Shown: positions 25,598-34,841, numbered from the stretch's first letter. The stretch is DNA of 64,000 bases from Erwinia sp. SLM-02 (GCF_037450285.1 NZ_JAQISN010000001.1:2666001-2730000); one strand, 5' to 3'. Notes: a model not told the origin generated them from the letters alone. Translations and numbers: made by a program.

Positions 25598-26656
25598 TTA
25601 CTCTTTATAAAGCTCGTCCGGCCAGGCATGAACGACCGCTTTAATCAGCGTCGCCAGCGGAATAGCGAAGAAGACGCCCCAGAAGCCCCACAGCCCGCCA
25701 AAAATCACCACCGACAGAATGATCACCAGCGGATGCAGGTTCACCGCCTCGGAGAACAGCACCGGCACCAGAATATTGCCGTCCAGCCCCTGAATAATCA
25801 GATAGATGATCATCATGGTCCAGAAATCACCGGTCAGCCCCCACTGCCCCAGCCCCACGCCAATCACCGGGATGGTAACCACCATCGCGCCGATATAGGG
25901 GATCAGCACCGAGACGCCAACCAGCACCGCCAGCAGGAGCGCATAGTTCATGCCTATTGCCAGGAAGCCTATCCAGCTGGCAATACCGACCACCACCATT
26001 TCCAGCACTTTACCGCGAATATAATTAGAAACCTGCTGGTTCATCTCCAGCCACACCTGCCCGGCCAGCCCGCGGTTGCGCGGCAGCACCCGACGAATGG
26101 CGTTCAGCATCTGCTCTTTATCCTTAAGCAGGAAGAAGACCATCAGCGGCACCAGCACCAGATAGATTGCCAGCGTCATCAGCCCCACCAGCGAGGCCAG
26201 CGAATACTTCACCACCTGATCGCCCAGCCCGCTCAGCCGGCTGCGCAGGTTTTCCACCACGATATCAATGATGCCAACGTCCATCAGCGTCGGGAACCGC
26301 TCCGGCAGACGGGTCGCAAACTGGTAGAGCCGGGTCAGCATACTGGGCAGTTCGTGAGTCAGATTGATCCCCTGCTGCCAGGCAACCGGCACCACCACCA
26401 GCAGTAAAATCAGCAGCAGAGCGGCAAAGACAATCAGTACCAGCGTGGTCGCCCAGGTGCGGGAACATCCCAGTCGTTCGAGCCGAACCGTCGGCCACTC
26501 CAGCAGATAGGCCAGCACAATGGCCACCAGCAGCGGGGCCAGCAGGCCGTTAAAGAAAAACAGGATGCAGAACGTCGCCAGCAGAATGGCCAGCAGGGCA
26601 ATGGCCTGCGGGTCGGTAAAACGACGGCGATACCACTGCAGTAAAAGTTCCAGCAT
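25598..26656 (-). CDS. perM: AI-2E family transporter PerM
   Basis: This 352-residue inner-membrane protein of the AI-2E transporter (UPF0118) family matches E. coli PerM/YfgO (353 residues). About eight membrane helices are seen. Conserved blocks are FFFNGLLAPLLVAIVLAYLL, LVPLMVFFLLKDKEQMLNA, RRVLPRNRGLAGQVW and the near-invariant end LHPLVIILSVVIFGGLWGFW. The substrate is not known. ATG at 26656 has AAGGA six bases before; a longer frame adds an unconserved leader. In E. coli perM and bepA are adjacent; here a cyclase gene lies between. Confidence 0.95.
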   Translation of the reverse strand: MLELLLQWYRRRFTDPQAIALLAILLATFCILFFFNGLLAPLLVAIVLAYLLEWPTVRLERLGCSRTWATTLVLIVFAALLLILLLVVVPVAWQQGINLTHELPSMLTRLYQFATRLPERFPTLMDVGIIDIVVENLRSRLSGLGDQVVKYSLASLVGLMTLAIYLVLVPLMVFFLLKDKEQMLNAIRRVLPRNRGLAGQVWLEMNQQVSNYIRGKVLEMVVVGIASWIGFLAIGMNYALLLAVLVGVSVLIPYIGAMVVTIPVIGVGLGQWGLTGDFWTMMIIYLIIQGLDGNILVPVLFSEAVNLHPLVIILSVVIFGGLWGFWGVFFAIPLATLIKAVVHAWPDELYKE

Positions 26657-26737
26657 AAGGAGTCCTTGCCTGGGAAAGATGAGGTGAGTGTAACTGAAAC
26701 TCACCGCCCTCGCTGCTGAGCGGGGCGGGAGTCAATA

Positions 26738-28345
26738 TCAGAACGAGGGAGAATGAACGACTTCCTGCTGCACGGCCGCTTTTTGCAGGGCTATGACCCG
26801 GTTACGACCGGCGTTTTTGGCCTGATACAGCGCTTCATCAGCCTGCTTAAAAGTATGTTCCATGGTTTTCATTTCCGGCGTCCAGAAGGCAATGCCAATC
26901 GAGATGGTAATACTGCCCACCCTGTCCAGCGCCAGGACTTCAATGCGCTGGCGTACCCGTTCGGCGATGGCCAGCGCGGTTTCACGATCGGTGGCGGGCA
27001 GGATCATCAGAAACTCCTCGCCGCCGTTACGGCAGATAACATCGGTCTGCCGCGCGCCGACTTCCAGCTGACGGGCGACGTTTTCAATCACATCGTCACC
27101 CACATCGTGGCCGAACGTATCGTTCACCCGTTTAAAATAGTCGATATCCAGCGCCAGTACGGCAAACGGCTGCTGCGTCGCGAGAAAATACTCCAGAACG
27201 GCATTCAGACCACGGCGGTTCAACAGTCCGGTCAGCGGATCGGTCTGAACTTCGCTCTTCAGCCGCCCAATTTTATCCTGCATCACGCCGATACCGGCCA
27301 GCATCGCCCGTTTAATCTGCGAAGCTTCATAATACCAGGAGCGGATGCCGCTAATTTCACGCGAGGCTTCGCTGGTATCCATGTGGCTGGCTTTACGGGC
27401 CAGCTGCCAGAGCGGCAGTGCGATGCGCTGTGCGAGGACCAGCGCGAGGATCAGCGTCAGCAGCGCAAACGGCACGGAGTGTTTCAGTACCTGCAACAGC
27501 AGGCTGTTAAGCGGAGCCAGCGTTGCGCCCTTGGGTTTCATCGCCACGATCATCCAGCCCGACGCCGGAACGATGGCGTAACCCGCCAGCATTGCCGGGC
27601 CGCCCTCATCGTTCAGCTGCAGGAAACCGTTGCTCTCTTTTTTCCGCCGATCGTCATCAATAATCGGCGGCAGGGTTTTACCAATCAGATTATGATCCTG
27701 ATGATAGAGCACCTGATTCCCGGCATCCACCACGTAAAGCGAGGAGCCATCGCGGTAGAACTGTTCCCCCAGCAGGGCGTTAAGAATGCTTTTCTTTTTC
27801 AGATAAATAGAGCCGCCAACGTAGCCGAGATAGCCACCGGTTTTCGACCACACCGGCCAGGAGATAAACACCAGCAGATTATTGGCGGCGGAAATCGTCG
27901 GATCGCTGATCGTCGGCTTGCGCTGGGTCAGCGCCTGTCGGGCTGCGGAAGAGGTCAGCTTCATGCCTTTCAGCATCAGTGATTCCGGGGAGATGGCCTT
28001 CACCCAGCCGTTCGCATCAACAATCACCACCGAGTTGAAGCTGCTGGTTTGTTCACGCAGGCGATCGACTTCCTTCTGCAGCAGCGCGTCATTATCCAGC
28101 CCCCCTTCCAGCATTTTTGCGCTGTAGGAAAGCTGCGACTGAGCCAGCTGAAAAAACACTTCGGAAGTGGCGGCCAGCTTGGTGGCATAAACCCGGTTTG
28201 ATTCCAGCGTATTCCCGATCAGCACATCACGCTGCACGCGCCAGCTGGCATACAGAGAATTCGCCAGCGTAATGACAATACTTGCCACGGCCAGCAGCGT
28301 GATCAGCGTGCGCAAATCCGTCTTAGGGCGCAATTGCCTTAACAT
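26738..28345 (-). CDS. Membrane diguanylate cyclase (dCache-GGDEF)
   Basis: This 535-residue protein probably makes c-di-GMP. TM1 is at about 14-34, a periplasmic dCache-type sensor spans ~35-285, TM2 is near 290-310 with a HAMP-like linker, and the GGDEF domain is C-terminal. The active-site loop reads NGGEEF (about 439-444), a functional variant, with an RQTD inhibitory I-site five residues before it. TDPLTGLLNRRGL and DIDYFKRVNDTFGHDVGDD are intact. ATG at 28345 has AAGG upstream. It shares the strand of perM, 81 bases away, and is divergent from bepA. The signal sensed is unknown. Confidence 0.9.
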   Translation of the reverse strand: MLRQLRPKTDLRTLITLLAVASIVITLANSLYASWRVQRDVLIGNTLESNRVYATKLAATSEVFFQLAQSQLSYSAKMLEGGLDNDALLQKEVDRLREQTSSFNSVVIVDANGWVKAISPESLMLKGMKLTSSAARQALTQRKPTISDPTISAANNLLVFISWPVWSKTGGYLGYVGGSIYLKKKSILNALLGEQFYRDGSSLYVVDAGNQVLYHQDHNLIGKTLPPIIDDDRRKKESNGFLQLNDEGGPAMLAGYAIVPASGWMIVAMKPKGATLAPLNSLLLQVLKHSVPFALLTLILALVLAQRIALPLWQLARKASHMDTSEASREISGIRSWYYEASQIKRAMLAGIGVMQDKIGRLKSEVQTDPLTGLLNRRGLNAVLEYFLATQQPFAVLALDIDYFKRVNDTFGHDVGDDVIENVARQLEVGARQTDVICRNGGEEFLMILPATDRETALAIAERVRQRIEVLALDRVGSITISIGIAFWTPEMKTMEHTFKQADEALYQAKNAGRNRVIALQKAAVQQEVVHSPSF

Positions 28346-28689
28346 GGATTCACCTTAGTGAATAATTTCATTTTTTTAGCGCCTTGTAGTTTTTATGCGC
28401 GTTTGTTAGAAAGTGCGAGATATGCCCTGGTAAAGCACGCTTCGATTGTACACCTCCCAGCTGTTTTGGGAATATTCTAACGCCCATGGCTTAAATTAAT
28501 TGTTGGTAACGTCGTAGAGGATCCCGCACATCAGGCATTCCGAGCTCTGCCCAACACTTCACCCGGTTTTACCATTTCATTCGCCCCGGTCACTGGTTAA
28601 GATGTCGATGGGTGCGGAGTTTTCACCCCTTGCAGAACATTTCGGCATCCTGCCGGTCAAAAACTGGACGTCCTTGTTAGGGTTTACCT
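28346..28689. other. Divergent promoter region between the cyclase gene and bepA
   Basis: No gene is seen in these 344 bases. An AT-rich centre (28480-28510) probably holds promoters for one or both genes. I found no convincing operator or hairpin. Confidence 0.5.
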
Positions 28690-30153
28690 ATGTTCAACCG
28701 ATTGAAGAAAAGCCTGCTGACTTCGCTAATTCTCTCTCTGCTGGCTGGCGGTGTTACGCCGGTCTGGGCCGATGTCACTGACAATCTGCCGGATATTGGT
28801 ACGACCGCCGGGGGTACGCTGTCGGTTAATCAGGAGCTGGCGATGGGGGATTTTTATGTTCGCCAGCTGCGGGCCAGCGCGCCAATCATCAACGATCCGT
28901 TAATGAATCAATATATCAATCAGCTCGGTCAGCGGCTGGTTGCCCATGCCTGGTCGGTAAAAACGCCTTTCCATTTCTTCCTGATCCGCAACGATGAGAT
29001 CAACGCCTTCGCGTTCTTTGGCGGTAACGTGGTGCTGCATTCCGCCCTGTTCCGCTACAGCGATAACGAAAGCCAGCTCGCCTCGGTCATGGCGCACGAA
29101 ATCTCGCACGTCACCCAGCGCCATCTGGCCCGGGCGATGGAGGAACAGCAGAAAAACGCGCCGCTGACGTGGGTCGGCGCGCTGGGTTCCATTCTGCTGG
29201 CAATGGCCAGCCCGCAGGCCGGTATGGCGGCGCTGAGCGGCACCCTGGCGGGTACTCAGCAGGGGATTATCAGCTTCACCCAGCAAAATGAGCAGGAGGC
29301 CGATCGCATCGGCATTCAGGTACTGCAGCGGGCAGGATTCGACCCGGAGGCGATGCCCGCTTTCCTGCAGAAGCTGGCCGACGAGTCGCGTTTCTCCTCC
29401 AAGCCGCCGGAAATCCTGCTGACCCACCCGCTCCCCGACAGCCGCCTGGCCGACGCCCGTAACCGCGCCAACCAGATGAAGCCGGTGGTGGTGCAGTCAT
29501 CGCAGGACTTTTATATGGCCAAAGTCAGGGCGCTGGGGATGTTTTCTACCGGGCAAAATCAGCTGACCGAAGATTTGCTGGATTCACTGTCGAAGGGGAA
29601 CAGCCGCGAGCAGGCCGCCGCGCAGTACGGCAAAGCGGTGCAGATGCTGGACGCCAAAAACTACGCCGGAGCGAAAAACATCATCGCCCCCCTGCTGGCG
29701 AAGCAGCCGGACAACGTCTGGTATCTGGACATCATTACCGATATCGATATCGGTCTGAACCAGCCGCAGCAGGCCATTAACCGTCTGGTGGCGATTAAAG
29801 CCAGCAACAGTAATCCGGTGCTGCAGCTCAACCTGGCGAACGCCTATGTCGAAGCGAAGCAGCCCGCCAACGCCAGCAAGGTGCTGTATCGCTATACCTG
29901 GGCCAATAAAGACGACCCGAACGGCTGGGATTTACTGGCCCAGGCGTCGGCGGCTCAGGGGCTGGCAGATGAAGAGCAGGCCGCACGCGCCGAAGGGCTG
30001 GCCCTTGCCGGTCAGCTGGATCAGGCCATTCGCAGCCTGAGCAGCGCCAGTTCTCAGGTGCCGCTCGGCAGCCTGAAGCAGGCGCGCTACGATGCCCGCA
30101 TCGATCAGCTCAGGCAGCTGCAGGAACGTTTCCGTCAGTATCAAAAAAGATAA
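28690..30153 (+). CDS. bepA: Periplasmic chaperone/metalloprotease BepA
   Basis: This 487-residue periplasmic M48 protease promotes correct assembly of LptD and degrades stalled LptD or BamA when needed. A signal peptide ends at PVWADV. The zinc motif HEISH lies in SVMAHEISHVTQRHLARAM, with a third ligand in NEQEADRIGIQVL. TPR helices fill residues ~310-487 and mediate binding to BAM. Length equals E. coli BepA. It is followed 37 bases later by yfgD, as in E. coli. Confidence 0.96.
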   Translation: MFNRLKKSLLTSLILSLLAGGVTPVWADVTDNLPDIGTTAGGTLSVNQELAMGDFYVRQLRASAPIINDPLMNQYINQLGQRLVAHAWSVKTPFHFFLIRNDEINAFAFFGGNVVLHSALFRYSDNESQLASVMAHEISHVTQRHLARAMEEQQKNAPLTWVGALGSILLAMASPQAGMAALSGTLAGTQQGIISFTQQNEQEADRIGIQVLQRAGFDPEAMPAFLQKLADESRFSSKPPEILLTHPLPDSRLADARNRANQMKPVVVQSSQDFYMAKVRALGMFSTGQNQLTEDLLDSLSKGNSREQAAAQYGKAVQMLDAKNYAGAKNIIAPLLAKQPDNVWYLDIITDIDIGLNQPQQAINRLVAIKASNSNPVLQLNLANAYVEAKQPANASKVLYRYTWANKDDPNGWDLLAQASAAQGLADEEQAARAEGLALAGQLDQAIRSLSSASSQVPLGSLKQARYDARIDQLRQLQERFRQYQKR

Positions 30154-30190
30154 TCAGGCAGGCCGACGCTGAAAGGCCGGGGGAATATCA

Positions 30191-30544
30191 ATGAGTGAAG
30201 TTCAGATTTACCACAATCCGCGCTGTTCGAAGAGCCGTGAAACCCTGGCACTGCTGGAGGATCGCGGCATCAAACCGCAGGTGATTCGCTATCTGGAAAC
30301 GCCGCCGGATGCCGCAACGCTGAAAGCGCTGATCGCGCAGCTGGGTTTCAGCAGCGCACGCCAGCTGATGCGCCATAAGGAAGAGGAGTACAGGGCCGCG
30401 GGGCTGGACGATCCGGCGCTGAGTGAAGACCAGCTGCTGGCCGCGATGATTGCCCAGCCGAAGCTGATTGAACGCCCGATCGTGGTAGCTAACGGCCAGG
30501 CACGAATCGGCAGGCCGCCGGAGCAGGTGCTGGAGATTATGTAA
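30191..30544 (+). CDS. yfgD: ArsC-type glutaredoxin-dependent reductase YfgD
   Basis: This 117-residue ArsC-family protein has the N-terminal catalytic motif IYHNPRCSKSRETL (Cys12), then VIRYLETPPD and the arsenate-binding Arg in LIERPIVV. In E. coli this gene is often called arsC-like yfgD; arsenate reductase activity is plausible from the motif, but no ars operon is near. It follows bepA and is convergent with hda. Confidence 0.92.
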   Translation: MSEVQIYHNPRCSKSRETLALLEDRGIKPQVIRYLETPPDAATLKALIAQLGFSSARQLMRHKEEEYRAAGLDDPALSEDQLLAAMIAQPKLIERPIVVANGQARIGRPPEQVLEIM

Positions 30545-30646
30545 CAGCGGGCATGATTACGTGCATTCAGGTGCTGGAGATCCTTCAATCGTCCGCCTCA
30601 TTATGTGCACCGATGAGGCCGGCGAAGAAGGCCTCCGTCAAAAAGA

Positions 30647-31348
30647 TCAGAGATCCAGCGCTTCCTTAACGAACGGAATGGTCAGCTTGCGCTGGGCGCT
30701 TATCGAGGCGCGATCGAGCTGATCCAGGGTCAGAAACAGCGTTCGCATCTCGCGATCCAGCCGCTTCAGCAGGAAGCGACCCACATCTTCCGGCAGCTCA
30801 AAGCCGCGCAGGCGAGCACGCAGCTGCAGTGCCTGCAGCTTATCTTCGTCTGACAAAGGCTGGAGCTTATAGATCTGTCCCCAGTCGAGGCGCGAAGCCA
30901 GATCGGGCAGTTTGAGATTGAGCTGGCGAGGGGGGCGATCTCCGGTGATCAGCAGGCGCGTTTTCCCGGTTTCAAGAATGCGGTTGTAGAGGTCGAAAAT
31001 CGCCATTTCCCACGGCTCATCCCCGGCAATGCATTCGATATTATCGATGCAGATCAGCGCCAGCTGCTCCATGCCATCGAGTACCTCAGGGACAAACCAG
31101 GTGCGTTTATCCAGCGGGACGTAACCGACGGCTTCTCCGGCTGCGGAAAGTTCAGCGCAGGCCGCATGCAGCAGGTGACTTCGCCCTCCCCCTTCCCGCG
31201 ACCAGAAGTAGAAGTAACTGCCGTGTTCCTGATGCAGAGCACTCTGCAGCGCGGCCAGCAGGGACGGATTCTCACCAGGCCAGAAGCTGGCAAAAGTCTC
31301 GTCATCGGGCAGATAAAGTGGCAGTGAAAGCTGTGCCGGCGTGTTCAG
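30647..31348 (-). CDS. hda: DnaA inactivator Hda, CUG start
   Basis: This 233-residue AAA+ protein binds the DNA sliding clamp and stimulates ATP hydrolysis on DnaA, preventing over-initiation. The clamp-binding motif QLSLPLYL is at the N terminus; the AAA+ region includes REGGGRSHLLHA (Walker A), LICIDNIECIAGD (Walker B) and the Arg finger in ASRLDWGQIY. I place the start at a CTG (31346-31348), with GAGGTG five bases before, which gives exactly the E. coli length; E. coli hda is known to use CUG. A TTG, GTG or ATG upstream would give a poorly conserved extension. Confidence 0.93.
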   Translation of the reverse strand: MNTPAQLSLPLYLPDDETFASFWPGENPSLLAALQSALHQEHGSYFYFWSREGGGRSHLLHAACAELSAAGEAVGYVPLDKRTWFVPEVLDGMEQLALICIDNIECIAGDEPWEMAIFDLYNRILETGKTRLLITGDRPPRQLNLKLPDLASRLDWGQIYKLQPLSDEDKLQALQLRARLRGFELPEDVGRFLLKRLDREMRTLFLTLDQLDRASISAQRKLTIPFVKEALDL

Positions 31349-31540
31349 AATCACCTCAGGGTTTACGCTTGCAAAAATCACGAAAAGTTTAACACAACTC
31401 ATCGACGATCATGAAACGTAAAGCCATTTGCCGGATCGGCTCCTTTTGGCTGGATCGACGGTTGCCGCTGCGGACGATCAAAATATACTGGGAATTGGTG
31501 TTATCCGTTATCGATCCCGATAGTCAACATGGAGCGTTTT

Positions 31541-32608
31541 ATGTGTCTAATCACCCCGCTGCGCCGCGGCATCATCCTGTCCGGCATTCTGTTTTCCCTT
31601 CTCGGCACCGCCCAGGCCACCGATCTCAAACACTGGCCTGCACCCCAGGCGAAGCAGCTGAACCGGCTGATTGAACAGCATGCCAGTCAACATGAGTTCG
31701 CCGTTTTTGATCTCGACAACACCACCTGGCAGCACGATCTGGAAGAATCGCTGCTGCCCTGGATGGAAAACCACGGTTACCTGACGCGCGAACAGCTGGA
31801 TCCTTCACTTAAACTGATCCCCTTTGACGACCTGCCCGGCGCGCCGGAGAGCCTCTACAGCTACTATCATCGACTGTGCGAAATGGACGATCTGGTTTGC
31901 TATCCGTGGGCCGCGCAGGTTTTTTCAGGCTTCACCGTCGGCAAGCTGAAAGGCTATGTTGATGCGATGATGAAGGAGCAAAAACCGGTGCCGGTGGTTA
32001 AAATGCACCACCAGCGGCCGATTTCGGCAGTGGTCTATCCCCCCAAAGTGCTACCCGGCATGCAGGAGCTGTTCAGCAAACTGCAGGAAAACGGCATCCG
32101 CGTGTATGTCATCAGCGCCGCGCAGGAAGAGCTGGCGCGCGCCATCGCCAGCGATCCGCAATATGGCTACAACGTGAAGCCTGAAAACGTGCTTGGCGTG
32201 AATCTGCTGCTGCGCGATCCCAAAACGGGCCAGCTGACAACATCACGCAGGCAGATCCGTGAAGGGCACTACCGGCCTGAGGCCAATAACAACCTGGTAC
32301 TGACTCCGTACGTCGTGGCACCAACCACCTGGTTCGAGGGCAAAGCGGCCACCGTTCTGGCGTATATCGATCAGTGGCGTAAACCGATTCTGGCCGGTGG
32401 CGATACCCTGTATTCCGATACCTATATGCTACTGAACAGCGTGGACGTGGAGAAATCGGGGATGCGGCTGTGGATTAACCGCAGCGAGGAAACGCACACT
32501 CGCCTGCAGGCGCTGTTGAAAAATGCCGTGGTCGATCAGAAGGCGGCAGGCGTTACGCCGAATGCCGATATGAACTGGGTCGTCGTGCAGCAGAGCGAGC
32601 TGCAGTAG
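31541..32608 (+). CDS. Secreted HAD-family phosphatase (phosphorylcholine phosphatase-like)
   Basis: This 355-residue exported hydrolase has a signal peptide (RGIILSGILFSLLGTAQA) and a HAD core. Motif I reads AVFDLDNTTW, with the nucleophile Asp and acid-base Asp. Motif II is IRVYVISAAQEE, and a late ILAGGDTLYSD probably supplies the metal-binding Asp. The layout resembles Pseudomonas phosphorylcholine phosphatase (PchP), but the substrate is inferred only from family resemblance. The start at 31541 has GGAG six bases upstream; an ATG at 31529 lacks one. It is inserted between hda and uraA relative to E. coli and ends at a long hairpin. Confidence 0.8.
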   Translation: MCLITPLRRGIILSGILFSLLGTAQATDLKHWPAPQAKQLNRLIEQHASQHEFAVFDLDNTTWQHDLEESLLPWMENHGYLTREQLDPSLKLIPFDDLPGAPESLYSYYHRLCEMDDLVCYPWAAQVFSGFTVGKLKGYVDAMMKEQKPVPVVKMHHQRPISAVVYPPKVLPGMQELFSKLQENGIRVYVISAAQEELARAIASDPQYGYNVKPENVLGVNLLLRDPKTGQLTTSRRQIREGHYRPEANNNLVLTPYVVAPTTWFEGKAATVLAYIDQWRKPILAGGDTLYSDTYMLLNSVDVEKSGMRLWINRSEETHTRLQALLKNAVVDQKAAGVTPNADMNWVVVQQSELQ

Positions 32609-32625
32609 ATCGTCAGAGGAAAAGC

Positions 32626-32667
32626 GCCCCTTCAACGGCCCGGACAGCCGGGATCCGTTAAAGGGGC
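32626..32667. terminator. Long hairpin between the HAD phosphatase gene and uraA
   Basis: An outer 13-bp arm (GCCCCTTCAACGG with CCGTTAAAGGGGC, one mismatch) encloses an inner CCCGG/CCGGG stem. It lies between two convergent genes. No long T run is seen on either side. Confidence 0.65.
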
Positions 32668-32685
32668 TGAACTCGCGGAGCAGCG

Positions 32686-33975
32686 CTACTTCACGTCGCT
32701 GCGTTCGTCCACGACGTCAATAATCTCTTCATCCTTGCGGGTCAGGCTGATGACTTTGAAGATCAGGCTGAGCGCAACGCCAACGATCGTCGCCAGCGCC
32801 ATGCCTTTCAGTTCGGCGGCACCGATATGCACCTTCGCCCCGCTGACGCCGATAATCAGGATCACCGAGGTCAGGATCAGGTTTTGCGCCTTGTTGTAAT
32901 CCACTTTCGATTCAATCAGCACGCGGATACCTGATGCGCCAATCACCCCGTACAGCAGCAGTGACACGCCGCCCATCACCGGCACCGGCACGGCCTGAAT
33001 AGCCGCCGCCAGTTTACCCACGCAGGAGAGCAGGATCGCCAGAATCGCCGCGCCGCCGATCACCCAGGTACTGTACACGCGAGTAATCGCCATCACGCCG
33101 ATATTCTCACCGTAGGTGGTGTTGGGCGTTGAACCGAAGAAACCGGAGAAAACGGTCGAGATACCGTTGGCAAACATTGAACGGTGCAGGCCCGGATCTT
33201 TCAGCAGGTCTTTCTTCACGATATTCGCCGTCACCACCAGATGGCCGACGTGCTCGGCAATCACTACCAGCGCCGCAGGCAGGATAGTAAAGATGGCATA
33301 CCATTCGAAGCGCGGGGTGTAGAACGTTGGCAGCGCAAACCAGTGCGCTTCACGCACCGGCGTCCAGTCAACGATGCCCATAAAGAAGGATAACGCGTAG
33401 CCTGCCAGCACCCCGACCAGAATCGGAATAATGGCGAGAAATCCGCGGAACAGGACGGAGCCGAACACCGTCACGCCCAGCGTCACCATCGAGATGATGA
33501 TGGTTTTACTGTCGGGAGAGGTGCCGTCGGCGGGCAGCAGGCCGGCCATATTCGCCGCCACGCCCGCCAGCTCCAGGCCGATCACCGCAACAATCGCCCC
33601 CATCGCGGCCGGAGGGAACATCACGTCCAGCCAGCCGGTGCCGGCTTTCTTCACAATCAACGCCACCAGGCAGAACAGCACGCCGCACATAATAAAGCCG
33701 CCCAGCGCCACTTCATACCCCAGCGGCAGCAGCAGCAGTACCGGAGAGATAAAGGCAAAACTAGAGCCGAGGTAGGCCGGAATTTTTCCCTTACAGATAA
33801 ACAGGTACAGCAGCGTACCGATACCGTTAAACAGCAACACCGTGGCCGGGTTGATGTGGAACAGAATCGGCACCAGCACCGTGGCACCGAACATCGCGAA
33901 CAGGTGCTGGAAGCTGAGTGGAATGGTTTGCAGCAGCGGTGGCCGCTCGTGTACGCCTATTGCGCGACGCGTCAT
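32686..33975 (-). CDS. uraA: Uracil permease UraA
   Basis: This 429-residue NCS2 carrier imports uracil with protons. Fourteen membrane segments are expected. The conserved blocks QHLFAMFGATVLVPIL, the first substrate Glu in VVIAEHVGHLVVTANIV and the second Glu in NTTYGENIGVMAITRVYS are all present. Length equals E. coli UraA. AAGGGG lies upstream of the ATG. It is downstream of upp on the same strand, with a terminator in the 61-base gap, so some read-through or attenuation is likely. Confidence 0.97.
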   Translation of the reverse strand: MTRRAIGVHERPPLLQTIPLSFQHLFAMFGATVLVPILFHINPATVLLFNGIGTLLYLFICKGKIPAYLGSSFAFISPVLLLLPLGYEVALGGFIMCGVLFCLVALIVKKAGTGWLDVMFPPAAMGAIVAVIGLELAGVAANMAGLLPADGTSPDSKTIIISMVTLGVTVFGSVLFRGFLAIIPILVGVLAGYALSFFMGIVDWTPVREAHWFALPTFYTPRFEWYAIFTILPAALVVIAEHVGHLVVTANIVKKDLLKDPGLHRSMFANGISTVFSGFFGSTPNTTYGENIGVMAITRVYSTWVIGGAAILAILLSCVGKLAAAIQAVPVPVMGGVSLLLYGVIGASGIRVLIESKVDYNKAQNLILTSVILIIGVSGAKVHIGAAELKGMALATIVGVALSLIFKVISLTRKDEEIIDVVDERSDVK

Positions 33976-34004
33976 GTTTCATTACCCCTTGATATGTGTG
34001 CCAT

Positions 34005-34028
34005 AAAAAAGCCGACTCTGCGGTCGGC
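34005..34028 (-). terminator. Terminator between upp and uraA
   Basis: GCCGAC (34011-34016) pairs with GTCGGC (34023-34028), and on the minus strand six Ts follow (34005-34010). It lies nine bases beyond the upp stop, inside the upp-uraA operon, and should reduce uraA expression. Confidence 0.85.
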
Positions 34029-34036
34029 TTGATAAT

Positions 34037-34663
34037 TTACTTAGTACCAAAAATCTTATCGCCGGCGTCGCCGAGGCCAGGGATAATGTACCCCTTGTCG
34101 TTCAGCCCCTGATCCACCGATGCGGTGTACAGTTCCACATCCGGATGCGCTTTCTCCAGCGCGGCGATCCCTTCCGGGGCCGCAACCAGTACCAGCACCT
34201 TAATGCTGCTGCAGCCCGCTTTTTTCAGCAGGTCGATAGTGGCGATCATTGAGCCACCGGTGGCCAGCATCGGGTCAACCACCAGCGCCATGCGCTCTTC
34301 AATATTGGAAACCAGCTTCTGGAAATACGGTACCGGCTCCAGGGTTTCTTCGTCGCGGTACACGCCCACCACGCTGATGCGCGCGCTTGGTACGTGTTCC
34401 AGTACGCCTTCCATCATGCCCAGACCGGCACGCAGGATTGGCACGACGGTAATCTTCTTACCTTTGATCTGTTCGATCTGCACCGGGCCATTCCAGCCCT
34501 CGATGGTCACTGTTTCAGTTTCCAGATCGGCAGTCGCTTCATAGGTCAGCAGGCTTCCCACTTCTGACGCGAGCTCACGAAAACGCTTGGTGCTTACGTC
34601 GTTCTCACGCATCAGACCCAGTTTATGTTTGACCAGCGGGTGTTTGACTTCCACGATCTTCAT
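34037..34663 (-). CDS. upp: Uracil phosphoribosyltransferase Upp
   Basis: This 208-residue enzyme converts uracil and PRPP to UMP. The length equals E. coli Upp, and the PRPP loop VVDPMLATGGSMIATIDLL and the uracil-binding end YIIPGLGDAGDKIFGTK are conserved. GGGAG lies upstream of the ATG. It is divergent from purMN and followed by uraA. The promoter region keeps the GATTTTTTTTT start that in E. coli makes upp respond to UTP. Confidence 0.98.
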   Translation of the reverse strand: MKIVEVKHPLVKHKLGLMRENDVSTKRFRELASEVGSLLTYEATADLETETVTIEGWNGPVQIEQIKGKKITVVPILRAGLGMMEGVLEHVPSARISVVGVYRDEETLEPVPYFQKLVSNIEERMALVVDPMLATGGSMIATIDLLKKAGCSSIKVLVLVAAPEGIAALEKAHPDVELYTASVDQGLNDKGYIIPGLGDAGDKIFGTK

Positions 34664-34690
34664 TGTTGTACTCCCGGAGTGTTAAGCAGC

Positions 34691-34712
34691 AAAAAAAAAT
34701 CGCGAGATTATA
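34691..34712 (-). promoter_or_regulatory. upp promoter with UTP-sensing T-tract start
   Basis: On the minus strand a perfect TATAAT (34712-34707) is followed, five bases later, by GATTTTTTTTT (34701-34691). The same arrangement in E. coli upp controls start-site choice and slippage by UTP level. Confidence 0.8.
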
Positions 34713-34826
34713 GCGCCATTTACCGGCAGCGCCATATGACTTAGTACAATAGTTTAGTTAATCGCGGCAATCGGTGTCAGGATTAGCTAAAATTCACCTA
34801 TCCGCAATGTGCGTTAAGATGGCACT

Positions 34827-34841
34827 CGCAAACGTTTGCCT
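34827..34841 (+). promoter_or_regulatory. PurR operator for purMN
   Basis: The core GCAAACGTTTGC (34828-34839) is a perfect 12-base palindrome equal to the centre of the PurR consensus. It lies 73 bases before purM, as in E. coli. Confidence 0.9.

Noticed and set aside
26753..27982. A 409-codon open frame opposite the diguanylate cyclase gene
   Set aside because: The cyclase frame carries intact GGDEF and dCache motifs; the opposite frame has none and no ribosome site.
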